From positions 2,418,001 to 2,482,000 of the forward strand of contig NZ_JAUSXT010000001.1 of assembly GCF_030816235.1 (NCBI RefSeq): a stretch of DNA of 64,000 nt, given 5' to 3'. The position numbers and the translations under genes were made by a program. Shown here one piece after another: positions 26,228 through 33,329 of the stretch. Under the pieces are notes generated by a model, which was given only the letters and a program-made list of their open reading frames with translations, searched no databases and had not been told where the DNA came from. The stretch comes from Microbacterium sp. W4I4 (GTDB lineage: Bacteria; Actinomycetota; Actinomycetes; Actinomycetales; Microbacteriaceae). Every line of letters starts with the position of its first letter. The first letter of the stretch is position 1.

Positions 26228-26721
26228 TGACCGCTGAAGAACTGAAGACGTCGGCGGAGTCGACGGTGGAGGAGCTCGAGCGCGAGGGCGACATCGCCGC
26301 GGACTTCCTCGAGGGTCTTCTCGACATCGCCGACATCGACGGCGACCTGAATCTCGATGTCCGACAGGGGCGTGCGTACGTCTCGGTCGAGGCCGAGGGT
26401 GACGCGCTGGCGCTGCTGTCGGCCCCGGATACCGTTCAGGCCCTGCAGGAGCTCACACGCCTGGCTGTGCAGAGCAGCACGGGGTCGTTCTCCCGGATGA
26501 TCCTCGACATCGGCGGATCGCGCGACACGCGTCGCCGGCAGCTCGAGTCGCTGGTGAATGCCGCCGCGGCTCGCCTGGATGACGGCGCCGGCCAGGCATC
26601 GCTGCCCGCGATGTCGAGCTACGAGCGCAAGCTGGTGCACGACATCGCCGCGGAGCGGGGCCTTGTCTCCGAGTCGTACGGCGAGGGTGCGGATCGTCAT
26701 ACGGTGATCACCCGCGGCTGA
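26227..26721 (+). CDS. khpB: Jag/KhpB RNA-binding protein (KH and R3H domains)
   Basis: 164-aa RNA-binding protein, the KhpB partner in other Gram-positives, implicated in cell-wall and division gene control. The KH-like domain is at about 35-95 (LLDIADIDGDLNLDV), and R3H at 128-162 (SSYERKLVHDIAAERGL, GADRHTVITR). The N-terminal Jag_N domain of Firmicutes proteins is missing, as usual in actinobacteria. Overlaps yidC by one base, so translation is coupled. Confidence 0.93.
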   Translation: MTAEELKTSAESTVEELEREGDIAADFLEGLLDIADIDGDLNLDVRQGRAYVSVEAEGDALALLSAPDTVQALQELTRLAVQSSTGSFSRMILDIGGSRDTRRRQLESLVNAAAARLDDGAGQASLPAMSSYERKLVHDIAAERGLVSESYGEGADRHTVITRG

Positions 26722-26735
26722 GCTCGTTCGGTGGA

Positions 26736-26751
26736 TGTTTCACGTGAAACG
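26736..26751. other. parS: parS site 1
   Basis: TGTTTCACGTGAAACG: the 14-bp palindromic core GTTTCACGTGAAAC is perfect. ParB nucleates here. Confidence 0.95.
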
Positions 26752-26763
26752 GTGCGGCCCCAC

Positions 26764-26900
26764 CCCGGTCATTGAGCGAGCGAAGCGAGTCGAAATGCCC
26801 CGCACGTGGACCGCCCCGGTCATTGAGCGAGCGGAGCGAGACGAAATGCCCCGCACCTGCATCGCCCCCGGTCATTGAGCGAGCGGAGCGAGACGAAATG
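26764..26900 (+). repeat. Three near-tandem family B repeats
   Basis: Three copies of CGGTCATTGAGCGAGCGAAG followed by CGAGTCGAAATG, starting CATTGAG at 26770, 26821 and 26873 (spacing 51 and 52 bp). Each contains the interrupted palindrome GAGCGAGCGnAGCGAG. The last ends 20 bp before the rsmG ATG. Confidence 0.88.
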
Positions 26901-26920
26901 CAACCCGACCAGGAACTTAC

Positions 26921-27553
26921 ATGACTGATTCGCAGCCCGTCGTTGAGGTAGAGCCCGCTGTCGCGGCATCCCTCTTCGGTGACCGCATAGTCCTCGCACG
27001 TCAGTTTGCGGCTGCTCTGGTTGCTGAGGGGGAGCTGCGTGGTCTCATCGGCCCGCTGGAGCTGCCTCGGCTCTGGACCCGGCACATTCTGAACTCGGTG
27101 ATCGCCGCGCCTCTGTTCCAGGGATCCGTCGCTGATATCGGTTCGGGTGCCGGGCTGCCCGGTCTGGTGCTGGCGATCGCGCGTCCGGATGTGCAGTGGA
27201 CGCTCGTCGAGCCCATGGAGCGTCGGGTCATCTGGCTGAACGAGCAGGTCGCTGCTCTCGGCCTGGACAACGTGACCGTGATGCGTGCCCGTGCAGAGGA
27301 TGTCGGTCTGGAGTTCGACATCGTCACCGCCCGTGCTGTGAGTGCGCTGCGCACTCTGGTTCCGATCACTGCCCCTCTGGCCAAGGATGGGGGAGAGCTG
27401 ATCTTCCTCAAGGGTCAGAACGTAGATGCCGAGATCGATGCTGCGCAGAAGGCGTTGAAGAAGCACAAGGTCACGGATGTGGCGGTCGACACCCTCGGCG
27501 AGGGTGTCCTCACCGAGACCACCCGGGTCTTCCGCGCCCGCGTGCGCGCCTGA
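26921..27553 (+). CDS. rsmG: 16S rRNA (guanine-N7)-methyltransferase RsmG (GidB)
   Basis: 210-aa SAM-dependent methyltransferase that modifies G527 of 16S rRNA; loss confers low-level streptomycin resistance in many species. The SAM motif reads VADIGSGAGLPGLVLAI, followed by VEPMERRVIWLNE and VTARAVSALRTL. AGGAA lies 7 nt before the ATG, just after the repeat array. Position between jag and parA is standard. The gene is less GC-extreme than its neighbours but otherwise ordinary. Confidence 0.96.
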   Translation: MTDSQPVVEVEPAVAASLFGDRIVLARQFAAALVAEGELRGLIGPLELPRLWTRHILNSVIAAPLFQGSVADIGSGAGLPGLVLAIARPDVQWTLVEPMERRVIWLNEQVAALGLDNVTVMRARAEDVGLEFDIVTARAVSALRTLVPITAPLAKDGGELIFLKGQNVDAEIDAAQKALKKHKVTDVAVDTLGEGVLTETTRVFRARVRA

Positions 27554-27598
27554 CTCGCGACCGGTTACCTCCCAATGGTCACCGGTTGAACCCGTGGA

Positions 27599-27614
27599 TG
27601 TTTCACGTGAAACG
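27599..27614. other. parS: parS site 2
   Basis: TGTTTCACGTGAAACG, perfect core, 46 bp after the rsmG stop. Confidence 0.95.
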
Positions 27615-27632
27615 TCCACGGCATTCTGCCTC

Positions 27633-27664
27633 CGGTCGGTGAGCGAGCACAGCGAGTCGAAGCG
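27633..27664 (+). repeat. Family B repeat
   Basis: CGGTCGGTGAGCGAGCACAG then CGAGTCGAAGCG, lying between parS 2 and parS 3. Confidence 0.85.
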
Positions 27665-27668
27665 CCAG

Positions 27669-27684
27669 CGTTTCACGTGAAACA
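27669..27684. other. parS: parS site 3
   Basis: CGTTTCACGTGAAACA, perfect 14-bp core. Confidence 0.95.
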
Positions 27685-27698
27685 TACGGCGCCACCTC

Positions 27699-27734
27699 CG
27701 GTCGTTGAGTGAGCGACAGCGAGTCGAGACGCCC
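27699..27734 (+). repeat. Family B repeat
   Basis: CGGTCGTTGAGTGAGCGACA then GCGAGTCGAGACGC, between parS 3 and parS 4. Confidence 0.85.
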
Positions 27735-27792
27735 GTGTTCTCCAGGGCGTGGATGGCTGCTGATGTTGCCGCATTTTGTGTCGTCGCATCGA

Positions 27793-27808
27793 CGTTTCAC
27801 GTGAAACA
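27793..27808. other. parS: parS site 4
   Basis: CGTTTCACGTGAAACA, perfect core. Confidence 0.95.
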
Positions 27809-27820
27809 TTGCGCGCCCCC

Positions 27821-27856
27821 CGGTCGTTGAGCGAGCGATAGCGAGTCGAAACGCCC
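27821..27856 (+). repeat. Family B repeat
   Basis: CGGTCGTTGAGCGAGCGATA then GCGAGTCGAAACGC, between parS 4 and parS 5. Confidence 0.85.
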
Positions 27857-27907
27857 GATCCTCCAGACGCATCATCTCGACAAGTAGTTCCCCCTCCACA
27901 GAGTTCC

Positions 27908-27923
27908 GTTTCACGTGAAACAT
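27908..27923. other. parS: parS site 5
   Basis: CGTTTCACGTGAAACA, perfect core, 57 bp before the GIY-YIG gene. Confidence 0.95.
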
Positions 27924-27979
27924 CCACAACCATCGGGAACTCAAACTCGGATGTCGTACCAGCCCTCTAGTCTCGCCAG

Positions 27980-28300
27980 ATGACCGGATACGCGTACCTC
28001 CTCCGTTGCTCCGATGGGACCTTCTATGCGGGAAGCACGCGCGACTTGTACAACCGCCTCGAGACTCATGCGCAGGGGATGGGCAGCGCGTACACGGCGT
28101 GCCGACTTCCGGTGGAGTTGGTTTGGTTCGCGGAGTTTGCCCGCATAGATGACGCCTTTGGATTGGAGAAGCGCATCCAGGGATGGAGTCATGCCAAGAG
28201 GCTCGCGTTCATCGAGGGAGGCTTCGATGCCATCAAGGGGTGGAGTTCCCGCGAGCGGAGACTGCGGGCAATTGCTGATCCACCGACCCCCGGTCGTTGA
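27980..28300 (+). CDS. GIY-YIG nuclease-superfamily protein (UPF0213-like)
   Basis: 106-aa single-domain protein. GIY-YIG elements are AYLLRCSDGTFYAGST, the conserved Arg in RDLYNRLETH, and the metal-binding Glu in FGLEKRIQGWSHAKR, so the fold looks intact. TAGTCT (27968-27973) lies 6 nt before the ATG, so the gene looks leaderless. Its stop codon (TGA in GTTGAGCG) lies inside a family B repeat that follows the coding region, so the C-terminus PPTPGR comes partly from repeat DNA. It lies within the parS array. Small GIY-YIG proteins of this type have no agreed cellular role. Confidence 0.88.
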   Translation: MTGYAYLLRCSDGTFYAGSTRDLYNRLETHAQGMGSAYTACRLPVELVWFAEFARIDDAFGLEKRIQGWSHAKRLAFIEGGFDAIKGWSSRERRLRAIADPPTPGR

Positions 28301-28323
28301 GCGAGCGCAGGGAGTCGAAGCGC
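28291..28323 (+). repeat. Family B repeat overlapping the GIY-YIG stop
   Basis: CGGTCGTTGAGCGAGCGCAG then GGAGTCGAAGCGC. The TGA stop of the preceding gene is the repeat's own TGA. Confidence 0.85.
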
Positions 28324-28338
28324 ACATCCTCAGCCAGA

Positions 28339-28382
28339 GGGCATTTCGTCTCGTCGCTGGCGCTCCTCGCTCAATGACCGGG
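28339..28382 (-). repeat. Family B repeat, inverted
   Basis: GGCATTTCGTCTCGTCGCTG then GCGCTCCTCGCTCAATGACC, the reverse orientation of the unit. First element of module 1. Confidence 0.85.
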
Positions 28383-28389
28383 AGAGCGA

Positions 28390-28405
28390 TGTTTCACGTG
28401 AAACG
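28390..28405. other. parS: parS site 6
   Basis: TGTTTCACGTGAAACG, perfect core. Confidence 0.95.
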
Positions 28406-28429
28406 TGGAGTCCCCTTGCGTGGCATCCG

Positions 28430-28507
28430 CGTTTCGTCTCGTCGCTGCGCTCCTCGCTCAACGACCGCGGAGTTTCGGTCGTTGAGCGAGCGCAGCGAGT
28501 CGAAACG
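28430..28507. repeat. Inverted plus direct family B repeats, head to head
   Basis: An inverted copy (CGTTTCGTCTCGTCGCTGCG, CTCCTCGCTCAACGACCG; 28430-28468) is followed by a direct copy (TTTCGGTCGTTGAGCGAGCG, CAGCGAGTCGAAACG; 28474-28507). Together they can form a long stem. Confidence 0.85.
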
Positions 28508-28529
28508 TGGTCCCCACTCCGGGATGTCG

Positions 28530-28570
28530 GGCATTTCGTCTCGTCGCTGCGCTCCTCGCTCAATGGCCGG
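28530..28570 (-). repeat. Family B repeat, inverted
   Basis: GCATTTCGTCTCGTCGCTGC then GCTCCTCGCTCAATGGCCG. First element of module 2. Confidence 0.85.
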
Positions 28571-28578
28571 GAGGGGGA

Positions 28579-28594
28579 TGTCTCATGTGAAACG
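28579..28594. other. Degenerate parS site
   Basis: TGTCTCATGTGAAACG differs from parS 6 at two positions in the left half and first arm (TTTCACG becomes TCTCATG). It holds the same place in the second ~190-bp module that parS 6 holds in the first. Binding by ParB is likely weakened. Confidence 0.7.
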
Positions 28595-28616
28595 TAGATT
28601 CCCCATGCACAGCATC

Positions 28617-28677
28617 CGTGTCCTCGCTCACTGTGGCGGAGTTTCGGTCGTTGAGCGAGCGAAGCGAGTCGAAACGT
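28617..28677. repeat. Truncated inverted and full direct family B repeats
   Basis: A decayed inverted copy (TCCTCGCTCACTGTGGCGGA) is followed by a full direct copy (TTTCGGTCGTTGAGCGAGCG, AAGCGAGTCGAAACG). Confidence 0.8.
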
Positions 28678-28691
28678 GCACATCCAGAGGA

Positions 28692-28735
28692 CATTTCGCC
28701 TCGTTGCTGGCGCTCCTCGCTCAATGACCGGAGGG
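28692..28735 (-). repeat. Family B repeat, inverted
   Basis: CATTTCGCCTCGTTGCTGGC then GCTCCTCGCTCAATGACCGG, about 50 bp before the parA start. Confidence 0.85.
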
Positions 28736-28784
28736 TTCGTCGGTGTGGGTCGGTTAGAGTGGTAGACGGTCCCGAAAGGAGTCG

Positions 28785-29717
28785 ATGTTTCACGTGAAAC
28801 CATCCGACACAGCATCGCCGAACCACGATTTCGGGATGGACACCCCGCTTGCTCGGGAGCTCGCCGACCTCTCCAGTCGCCGCAAAGCACTCCGCGATGT
28901 GAGCGTCAGCTTCTCCGGAGACACCCGCATCTTCACGGTCTCGAACCAGAAGGGTGGCGTCGGCAAGACCACGACCGCGGTCAACCTGGCATCCGCTCTC
29001 GCCGATCTCGGCGCACAGGTGCTGGTAATCGACCTCGACCCGCAGGGCAACGCCTCCACGGCGCTCAATGTCACGCACACGGCCGACACTCCGAGCATCT
29101 ACGAGGTCCTCATCGACGACCTCCCCTTCGCCGACATCGTGCAGGGGAGCCCCGAATCACCGAATCTCTTCTGTGCGCCCAGCACCATCCACCTCGCGGG
29201 TGCTGAGATCGAGCTCGTATCCCAGGTTGCACGCGAGTTCCGGCTGCGTCGTGCCCTGAGCACCTACCTCGAAGAGCACCCGAAAGACATCGTCATCATC
29301 GACTGCCCGCCGTCGCTGGGGCTGCTCACCATCAACGCCTTCACTGCGGCGACCGAGGTGCTCATCCCGATCCAGTGCGAGTACTACGCGCTCGAGGGAC
29401 TGAGCCAGCTGCTCGGCAGCATCCAGATGATTCAGAAGCACCTCAACCCGGAGCTCGATCTCACCACGATCCTGCTCACGATGTTCGATGCGCGCACGCG
29501 CCTCGCGCAGCAGGTGGCTGATGAGGTGCGCACCCACTTCCCGGAACAGGTTCTCGATGCTGTCATCCCCCGTTCCGTGCGAGTTTCCGAGGCGCCCAGC
29601 TTCGGTCAGACCGTGATCGCGTACGACGGATCCTCCGCCGGTGCGGTCGCCTATCGTGAAGCAGCGGTGGAGATCGCACGGCGCGACCCGCACGCAGCAC
29701 AGAAGAAGGAGAAATGA
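28785..29717 (+). CDS. parA: Chromosome partitioning ATPase ParA (Soj)
   Basis: 310-aa Walker-type ATPase that segregates origins together with ParB. The deviant Walker A is K56-GGVG-K61-T62 (NQKGGVGKTTT). Other motifs are IDLDPQGN and IIDCPPSLG. AAAGGAG lies 3 nt upstream of the ATG, so the annotated start is well supported. The first codons (M-F-H-V-K-P) are themselves a parS site, which gives a non-canonical N-terminal extension of about 45 residues before the ATPase core. The parB ATG overlaps its stop. Standard origin-proximal parAB. Confidence 0.97.
   Translation: MFHVKPSDTASPNHDFGMDTPLARELADLSSRRKALRDVSVSFSGDTRIFTVSNQKGGVGKTTTAVNLASALADLGAQVLVIDLDPQGNASTALNVTHTADTPSIYEVLIDDLPFADIVQGSPESPNLFCAPSTIHLAGAEIELVSQVAREFRLRRALSTYLEEHPKDIVIIDCPPSLGLLTINAFTAATEVLIPIQCEYYALEGLSQLLGSIQMIQKHLNPELDLTTILLTMFDARTRLAQQVADEVRTHFPEQVLDAVIPRSVRVSEAPSFGQTVIAYDGSSAGAVAYREAAVEIARRDPHAAQKKEK
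28786..28801. other. parS: parS site 7, inside the parA start
   Basis: TGTTTCACGTGAAACC, perfect 14-bp core, beginning at the second base of the parA start codon and encoding residues 2-6 (FHVKP). ParB binding here could block parAB translation initiation or transcription through the start. Confidence 0.93.
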
Positions 29718-30691
29718 TGGCAAAGCGAACGGGACTCGGTCGAGGGATCGGTGCACTCATCCCGACGACGGATCACTCGGAACGCCCTGTCGACGTCTTC
29801 TTCCCCGGCGCAGTGAAGGTCAAGCCGGTCGAGTCGACCGAGACCTTCGTCGAGACGCCGTCGGATGCTGCCCTCACTGAGGTCCCCGGCATCCGACTCG
29901 TCCAGGTCGACCCGAACAGCATCGTTCCGAACCCCCGTCAGCCGCGCACCCACTTCGACGAGGATCACCTCTCAGAACTGGTGCACAGCGTGCGCGAGTT
30001 CGGTGTTCTGCAGCCGGTCGTCGTGCGCAAGAACGCAGCCGGCGAGTACGAGCTGATCATGGGGGAGCGGCGCACCCGCGCCGCCCGCGAGGCAGGTCTC
30101 ACCGAGATCCCCGCGATCGTCCGCGAGACCGCCGACGAGAACCTGCTGCGCGATGCCCTTCTCGAGAACCTGCACCGGTCGGAGCTGAACCCGCTCGAAG
30201 AGGCATCGGCGTACCAGCAGCTGCTCGAAGACTTCGGCATCACCCAGGAGGAGCTGGCCACCCGTATCGGCCGTTCGCGCCCGCAGATCAGCAACACGAT
30301 CCGCCTGCTGCGTCTGCCGTTGCCTGTCCAGCAGCGCGTCGCCGCAGGCGTGCTGTCGGCAGGTCATGCTCGTGCGATCCTCTCGGTCGACGACCCCGAG
30401 AAGATGCAGCGCCTCGCGGACAAGGTCGTCAACGAAGATCTCTCCGTCCGCGCGACAGAGGCAGCAGCGAAGGCCCTGCCCGCCGCCTCGGGAAGCACCT
30501 CGAAGCCCCAGGCCGGCGCCCGCCGCGCTTACCTCGATGAGGTGGGCGCGAAGCTCGGCGATCGGCTGAACACCCGTGTCCAGATCTCTCTGGGGGCACG
30601 TAAAGGCCAGGTCAAGATAGAATTCGCATCGATTCAGGATCTCAACCGAATCCTCGCCGATCTCGGTGAAGAGGAGTACGGCAAGCGCTGA
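29717..30691 (+). CDS. parB: Chromosome partitioning protein ParB (Spo0J)
   Basis: 324-aa CTP-dependent DNA clamp that binds parS and spreads. The N-terminal ParBc domain has VDPNSIVPNPRQPRTHFDED and the CTP-binding motif GERRTRAAREAGL. ENLHRSELNPLEEASAYQQL and TRIGRSRPQISNTIRLLRLP form the parS-binding helix-turn-helix. The C-terminus has a dimerisation segment (IEFASIQDLNRILADLG). The ATG at 29717 is preferred to that at 29714 because AAGGAG lies 5 nt upstream; both overlap the parA stop. parS 8 lies 70 bp downstream. Confidence 0.97.
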   Translation: MAKRTGLGRGIGALIPTTDHSERPVDVFFPGAVKVKPVESTETFVETPSDAALTEVPGIRLVQVDPNSIVPNPRQPRTHFDEDHLSELVHSVREFGVLQPVVVRKNAAGEYELIMGERRTRAAREAGLTEIPAIVRETADENLLRDALLENLHRSELNPLEEASAYQQLLEDFGITQEELATRIGRSRPQISNTIRLLRLPLPVQQRVAAGVLSAGHARAILSVDDPEKMQRLADKVVNEDLSVRATEAAAKALPAASGSTSKPQAGARRAYLDEVGAKLGDRLNTRVQISLGARKGQVKIEFASIQDLNRILADLGEEEYGKR

Positions 30692-30760
30692 AGGAGGTCG
30701 GGGGAGCGGGCGCGTCGAAGCTGTCGAGCCCGCTCACTCGACCACCGGACGCCCATGCAC

Positions 30761-30776
30761 CGTTTCACGTGAAACA
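30761..30776. other. parS: parS site 8
   Basis: CGTTTCACGTGAAACA, perfect core, 70 bp after the parB stop. Confidence 0.95.
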
Positions 30777-30892
30777 TCGCGAAGACAGGTCGACGTTCAC
30801 TGTGATCTCATCGGCATCCGCTGACACACGCGGGATCCGCGGGCGCGCGGACAGATGACCTCCATACCCACTCACCTGCGTAGGCTGGAATC

Positions 30893-31225
30893 ATGAGCGA
30901 ATCAGTCCCCCGTCGCGCCAGTCTGGAAGTGCTTCGCGCGGAGGCCACGGACGAACTCGCCGTCCTGATCCAGGAGCGACTCCGCTCCGGTGAGGATCCC
31001 TGGGACTTCATGGAGGATCTGCCGAGCGTCGATGAGCTCGTCGTGTACCTGCTCCGGGCTGAGAACATCACCGCGAACGACGGTGTGCGCCCCAACGCCG
31101 CGCGCCACTACCGCGTGCTGCGCCAGATCGCCTTGGAGTATCCCGAGCTGACCGGCACCGTCTGGCACATGCTCGGCGAGCAGCGCCACCGCCGCTGGGA
31201 TCCGACGATCGCTGACGCGTTCTGA
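30893..31225 (+). CDS. Conserved hypothetical protein (110 aa)
   Basis: Soluble, mostly helical small protein with charged N-terminus (MSESVPRRASLEVLRAEATD) and the block PWDFMEDLPSVDELVVYLLR. No recognised domain. TAGGCT (30881-30886) lies 6 nt before the ATG, so it is another leaderless candidate. It ends 11 bp before the GrpB-like gene, so the pair may be co-transcribed. Function unknown; proximity to parB is conserved only as far as this window shows. Confidence 0.72.
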   Translation: MSESVPRRASLEVLRAEATDELAVLIQERLRSGEDPWDFMEDLPSVDELVVYLLRAENITANDGVRPNAARHYRVLRQIALEYPELTGTVWHMLGEQRHRRWDPTIADAF

Positions 31226-31236
31226 GGCGGCCGAGG

Positions 31237-31746
31237 GTGCTCGCACCATACGATCCGCAGTGGCCGTCGCTGTTCGAAGAGGCCCGAGCAGCGTTGCGCG
31301 CGGCAGGAAATGCGGCGTGGGAGATCGAGCCCATCGGTTCCACCGCGGTCCCGGGGATGTCGGCGAAGCCGGTCATCGACATCGCAGTCCGGTCCGACGG
31401 CGATTTCGACGACTACCGTCCTCTTCTGGAGGAGGCCGGGTGGTGCGTCGGGAGCAGCGTGCGCACGCATCCGGTGATGATCTTCGCTCCGGACGGCCGA
31501 CGCACGCGCATCGCCCATTTCTTCACCCCGTCGCAATGGCCGCTGGCCCATCAGAGGGTCCTGCGCGACTGGCTGCGCACTCACCCTGAGGATGCCGCCC
31601 TGTATGAGCAGGCGAAGGCGGATGCCGCAGTCAGCGCGACCGATCGTCGCAGCTACAACGACGGAAAGACCCTCGTGATCCAGCAGATCATGGACCGTGC
31701 GCGCGCAGCGCGCGGCCTGGCATCCGTCATCGCCTTCGAGAAGTAG
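31237..31746 (+). CDS. GrpB-family nucleotidyltransferase-like protein (UPF0157)
   Basis: 169-aa protein of the GrpB/UPF0157 family, a small member of the nucleotidyltransferase fold, known in some cases as part of bacterial dephospho-CoA kinase fusions. The signature is YDPQWPSLFEEARAAL with GSTAVPGMSAKPVIDIAV (Gly-Ser and Asp positions of the active site). IQQIMDRARAAR is the usual C-terminal region. GTG start 11 bp after the previous stop. A bidirectional terminator follows. Substrate unknown. Confidence 0.85.
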   Translation: MLAPYDPQWPSLFEEARAALRAAGNAAWEIEPIGSTAVPGMSAKPVIDIAVRSDGDFDDYRPLLEEAGWCVGSSVRTHPVMIFAPDGRRTRIAHFFTPSQWPLAHQRVLRDWLRTHPEDAALYEQAKADAAVSATDRRSYNDGKTLVIQQIMDRARAARGLASVIAFEK

Positions 31747-31765
31747 CTGTCGGATCCGAACATAC

Positions 31766-31803
31766 AAGAAGCCCGCCACCCCGAAAGGGCGGCGGGCTTC
31801 TTC
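31766..31803. terminator. Bidirectional terminator between GrpB-like gene and trxA
   Basis: AAGAAGCCCGCC and GGCGGGCTTCTT are complementary over 12 bp with a loop containing ACCCCGAAAGGGC that can extend the stem. It is A-rich on the left and T-rich on the right, serving both convergent genes. Confidence 0.88.
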
Positions 31804-31817
31804 ACGTGATCAGCCGG

Positions 31818-32141
31818 TCAGCCGATGAACGCCTCGAGGTCCTTCTCGAGCGCGAACTTCGGCTTGGCGCCGATGATCGTCGTCTTGACCTCACCGCCGT
31901 GGAACACCTTCATCGCGGGGATCGAGGTGATCTGGTACTGCATCGCGAGGTTCGGATTCTCGTCGACGTTCAGCTTGAGGATAGTGATCTTGTCGGGGTT
32001 CTCCGACTGGATCTCGTCCAGGACCGGCGAGACCATGCGACACGGGCCGCACCACTCGGCCCAGAAGTCGACGAGAACCGGGCCATCGGCCTGGAGCACG
32101 TCCTGCTCCCAGGTCGCCTCGGTGGTTGCCTTGGCAGTCAT
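31818..32141 (-). CDS. trxA: Thioredoxin
   Basis: 107-aa disulfide reductase. The active site WAEWCGPCRM has Cys31/Cys34. KLNVDENPNLAMQYQITSIP includes the cis-Pro. AAGGAGAGTTTC precedes the ATG at 32141, so the longer upstream frame is discarded. TrxB is immediately upstream (64 bp), the electron donor in NADPH to TrxB to TrxA. Both are near murJ/DUF6049 as in other actinobacteria. Confidence 0.97.
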   Translation of the reverse strand: MTAKATTEATWEQDVLQADGPVLVDFWAEWCGPCRMVSPVLDEIQSENPDKITILKLNVDENPNLAMQYQITSIPAMKVFHGGEVKTTIIGAKPKFALEKDLEAFIG

Positions 32142-32205
32142 GAAACTCTCCTTGTCAGTTGTCATCCGGTTGAACACCGGATGCGGTGAAACTGTTCCCG
32201 CCGGC

Positions 32206-33180
32206 TCAGCCGACGATGACCTCTGCGGCCTCAGCGGCCGGCTCCTCGACGGAGGCATCCTCGAGGGATGCAAGGAAGTGCTCCACGTCGAGGGCTGCGA
32301 CGACTCCGGAACCGGCAGCCGTGGCGGCCTGACGGTAGGTGGGGTCGATCACGTCGCCGGCGGCGAAGATGCCGGGAACGGAGGTCAGCGAGGTGCGGCC
32401 GTCGACCCAGATGGTGCCGGCCGGGGTCAGCTCGAGCTTGTCGTGCACGAGGTGGGTGCGGGGGTCGTTGCCGATGGCGACGAAAACGCCCTGCAGGTCG
32501 AGATCGCGAGCCGAGCCGTCGACGGTCGAGCGCAGGCGCACGCCGGTGGTCTCGAACTCGCCGAGGATCTCCTCGACCTCGCTGTTCCAGATGAACTCGA
32601 TCTTCTCGTTCGCGAACGCCCGCTCCTGCATGATCTTCGAGGCGCGCAGGCTGTCCTTGCGGTGGATGACGTAGACCTTCGACGCGAAGCGCGTCAGAAA
32701 GGTCGCCTCTTCCATGGCGGAGTCGCCGCCGCCGACCACGGCGATCGTCTTCTCGCGGAAGAAGAAGCCGTCGCAGGTCGCGCACCAGGAGACACCGTGG
32801 CCGGACAGTCGCTCCTCACCCTCGATGCCGAGCTTGCGGTACGCGGATCCGGTCGCGTAGATGATGGTGGATGCCTCGTGCACGGCGCCCGAGCCCAGCA
32901 CGACCTTCTTGACAGGGCCAGACACGTCCAGCTCCACGACGTCGTCGTACAGCACCTCGGTGCCGAACCTCTCCGCCTGCTCCTGCATCTTGACCATCAG
33001 ATCGGGGCCCTGGATGCCCTCGGGGAAGCCCGGGAAGTTCTCGACATCCGTCGTCTTGGTCAGCTCGCCGCCGACCTCGACGGAGCTTGCGACCATGAGC
33101 GGCTGCAGGTTCGCGCGCGCCGCATAGATCGCGGCGCTGAACCCGGCCGGACCCGAACCGATGATGATGACCTGACGCAT
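32206..33180 (-). CDS. trxB: Thioredoxin-disulfide reductase
   Basis: 324-aa FAD/NADPH enzyme that reduces thioredoxin. The FAD site is VIIIGSGPAGFSAAIYAARA. Redox cysteines are Cys133 and Cys136 (WCATCDGFFF). The NADPH loop is VVGGGDSAMEEA, and the C-terminal FAD motif is GIFAAGDVIDPTYRQA. AGGAGA precedes the ATG at 33180. A longer frame running upstream to 33990 is out of register with murJ coding and is discarded. Confidence 0.97.
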   Translation of the reverse strand: MRQVIIIGSGPAGFSAAIYAARANLQPLMVASSVEVGGELTKTTDVENFPGFPEGIQGPDLMVKMQEQAERFGTEVLYDDVVELDVSGPVKKVVLGSGAVHEASTIIYATGSAYRKLGIEGEERLSGHGVSWCATCDGFFFREKTIAVVGGGDSAMEEATFLTRFASKVYVIHRKDSLRASKIMQERAFANEKIEFIWNSEVEEILGEFETTGVRLRSTVDGSARDLDLQGVFVAIGNDPRTHLVHDKLELTPAGTIWVDGRTSLTSVPGIFAAGDVIDPTYRQAATAAGSGVVAALDVEHFLASLEDASVEEPAAEAAEVIVG

Positions 33181-33329
33181 TGAATCTCCTCTGCCGGCAG
33201 ACGGAACATCGGATGCGATGAACCCGCCACGACTGCTTAAACCAATGGTAACCGGGGGACATTCCCTCGGGCTGAGCGCTCGACATCCGGATCTGAGCCG
33301 CGTTGCGGAGCCCGGCTCGGCATCCGGGA

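Larger units (their letters stand above)
28301..28784. other. Gene-free parS/repeat mosaic upstream of parA
   Basis: 484 bp without a gene. It holds one perfect and one degenerate parS, at least six family B repeats in both orientations and the Shine-Dalgarno of parA (AAAGGAG, 28776-28782). Two related modules of about 190 bp are visible (see findings). Confidence 0.8.

Noticed and set aside
26764..26900. Possible CRISPR array from the 51-bp spaced repeats
   Set aside because: The unit is palindromic and part of a dispersed family, the spacers are short and similar to each other, and no cas gene is seen.
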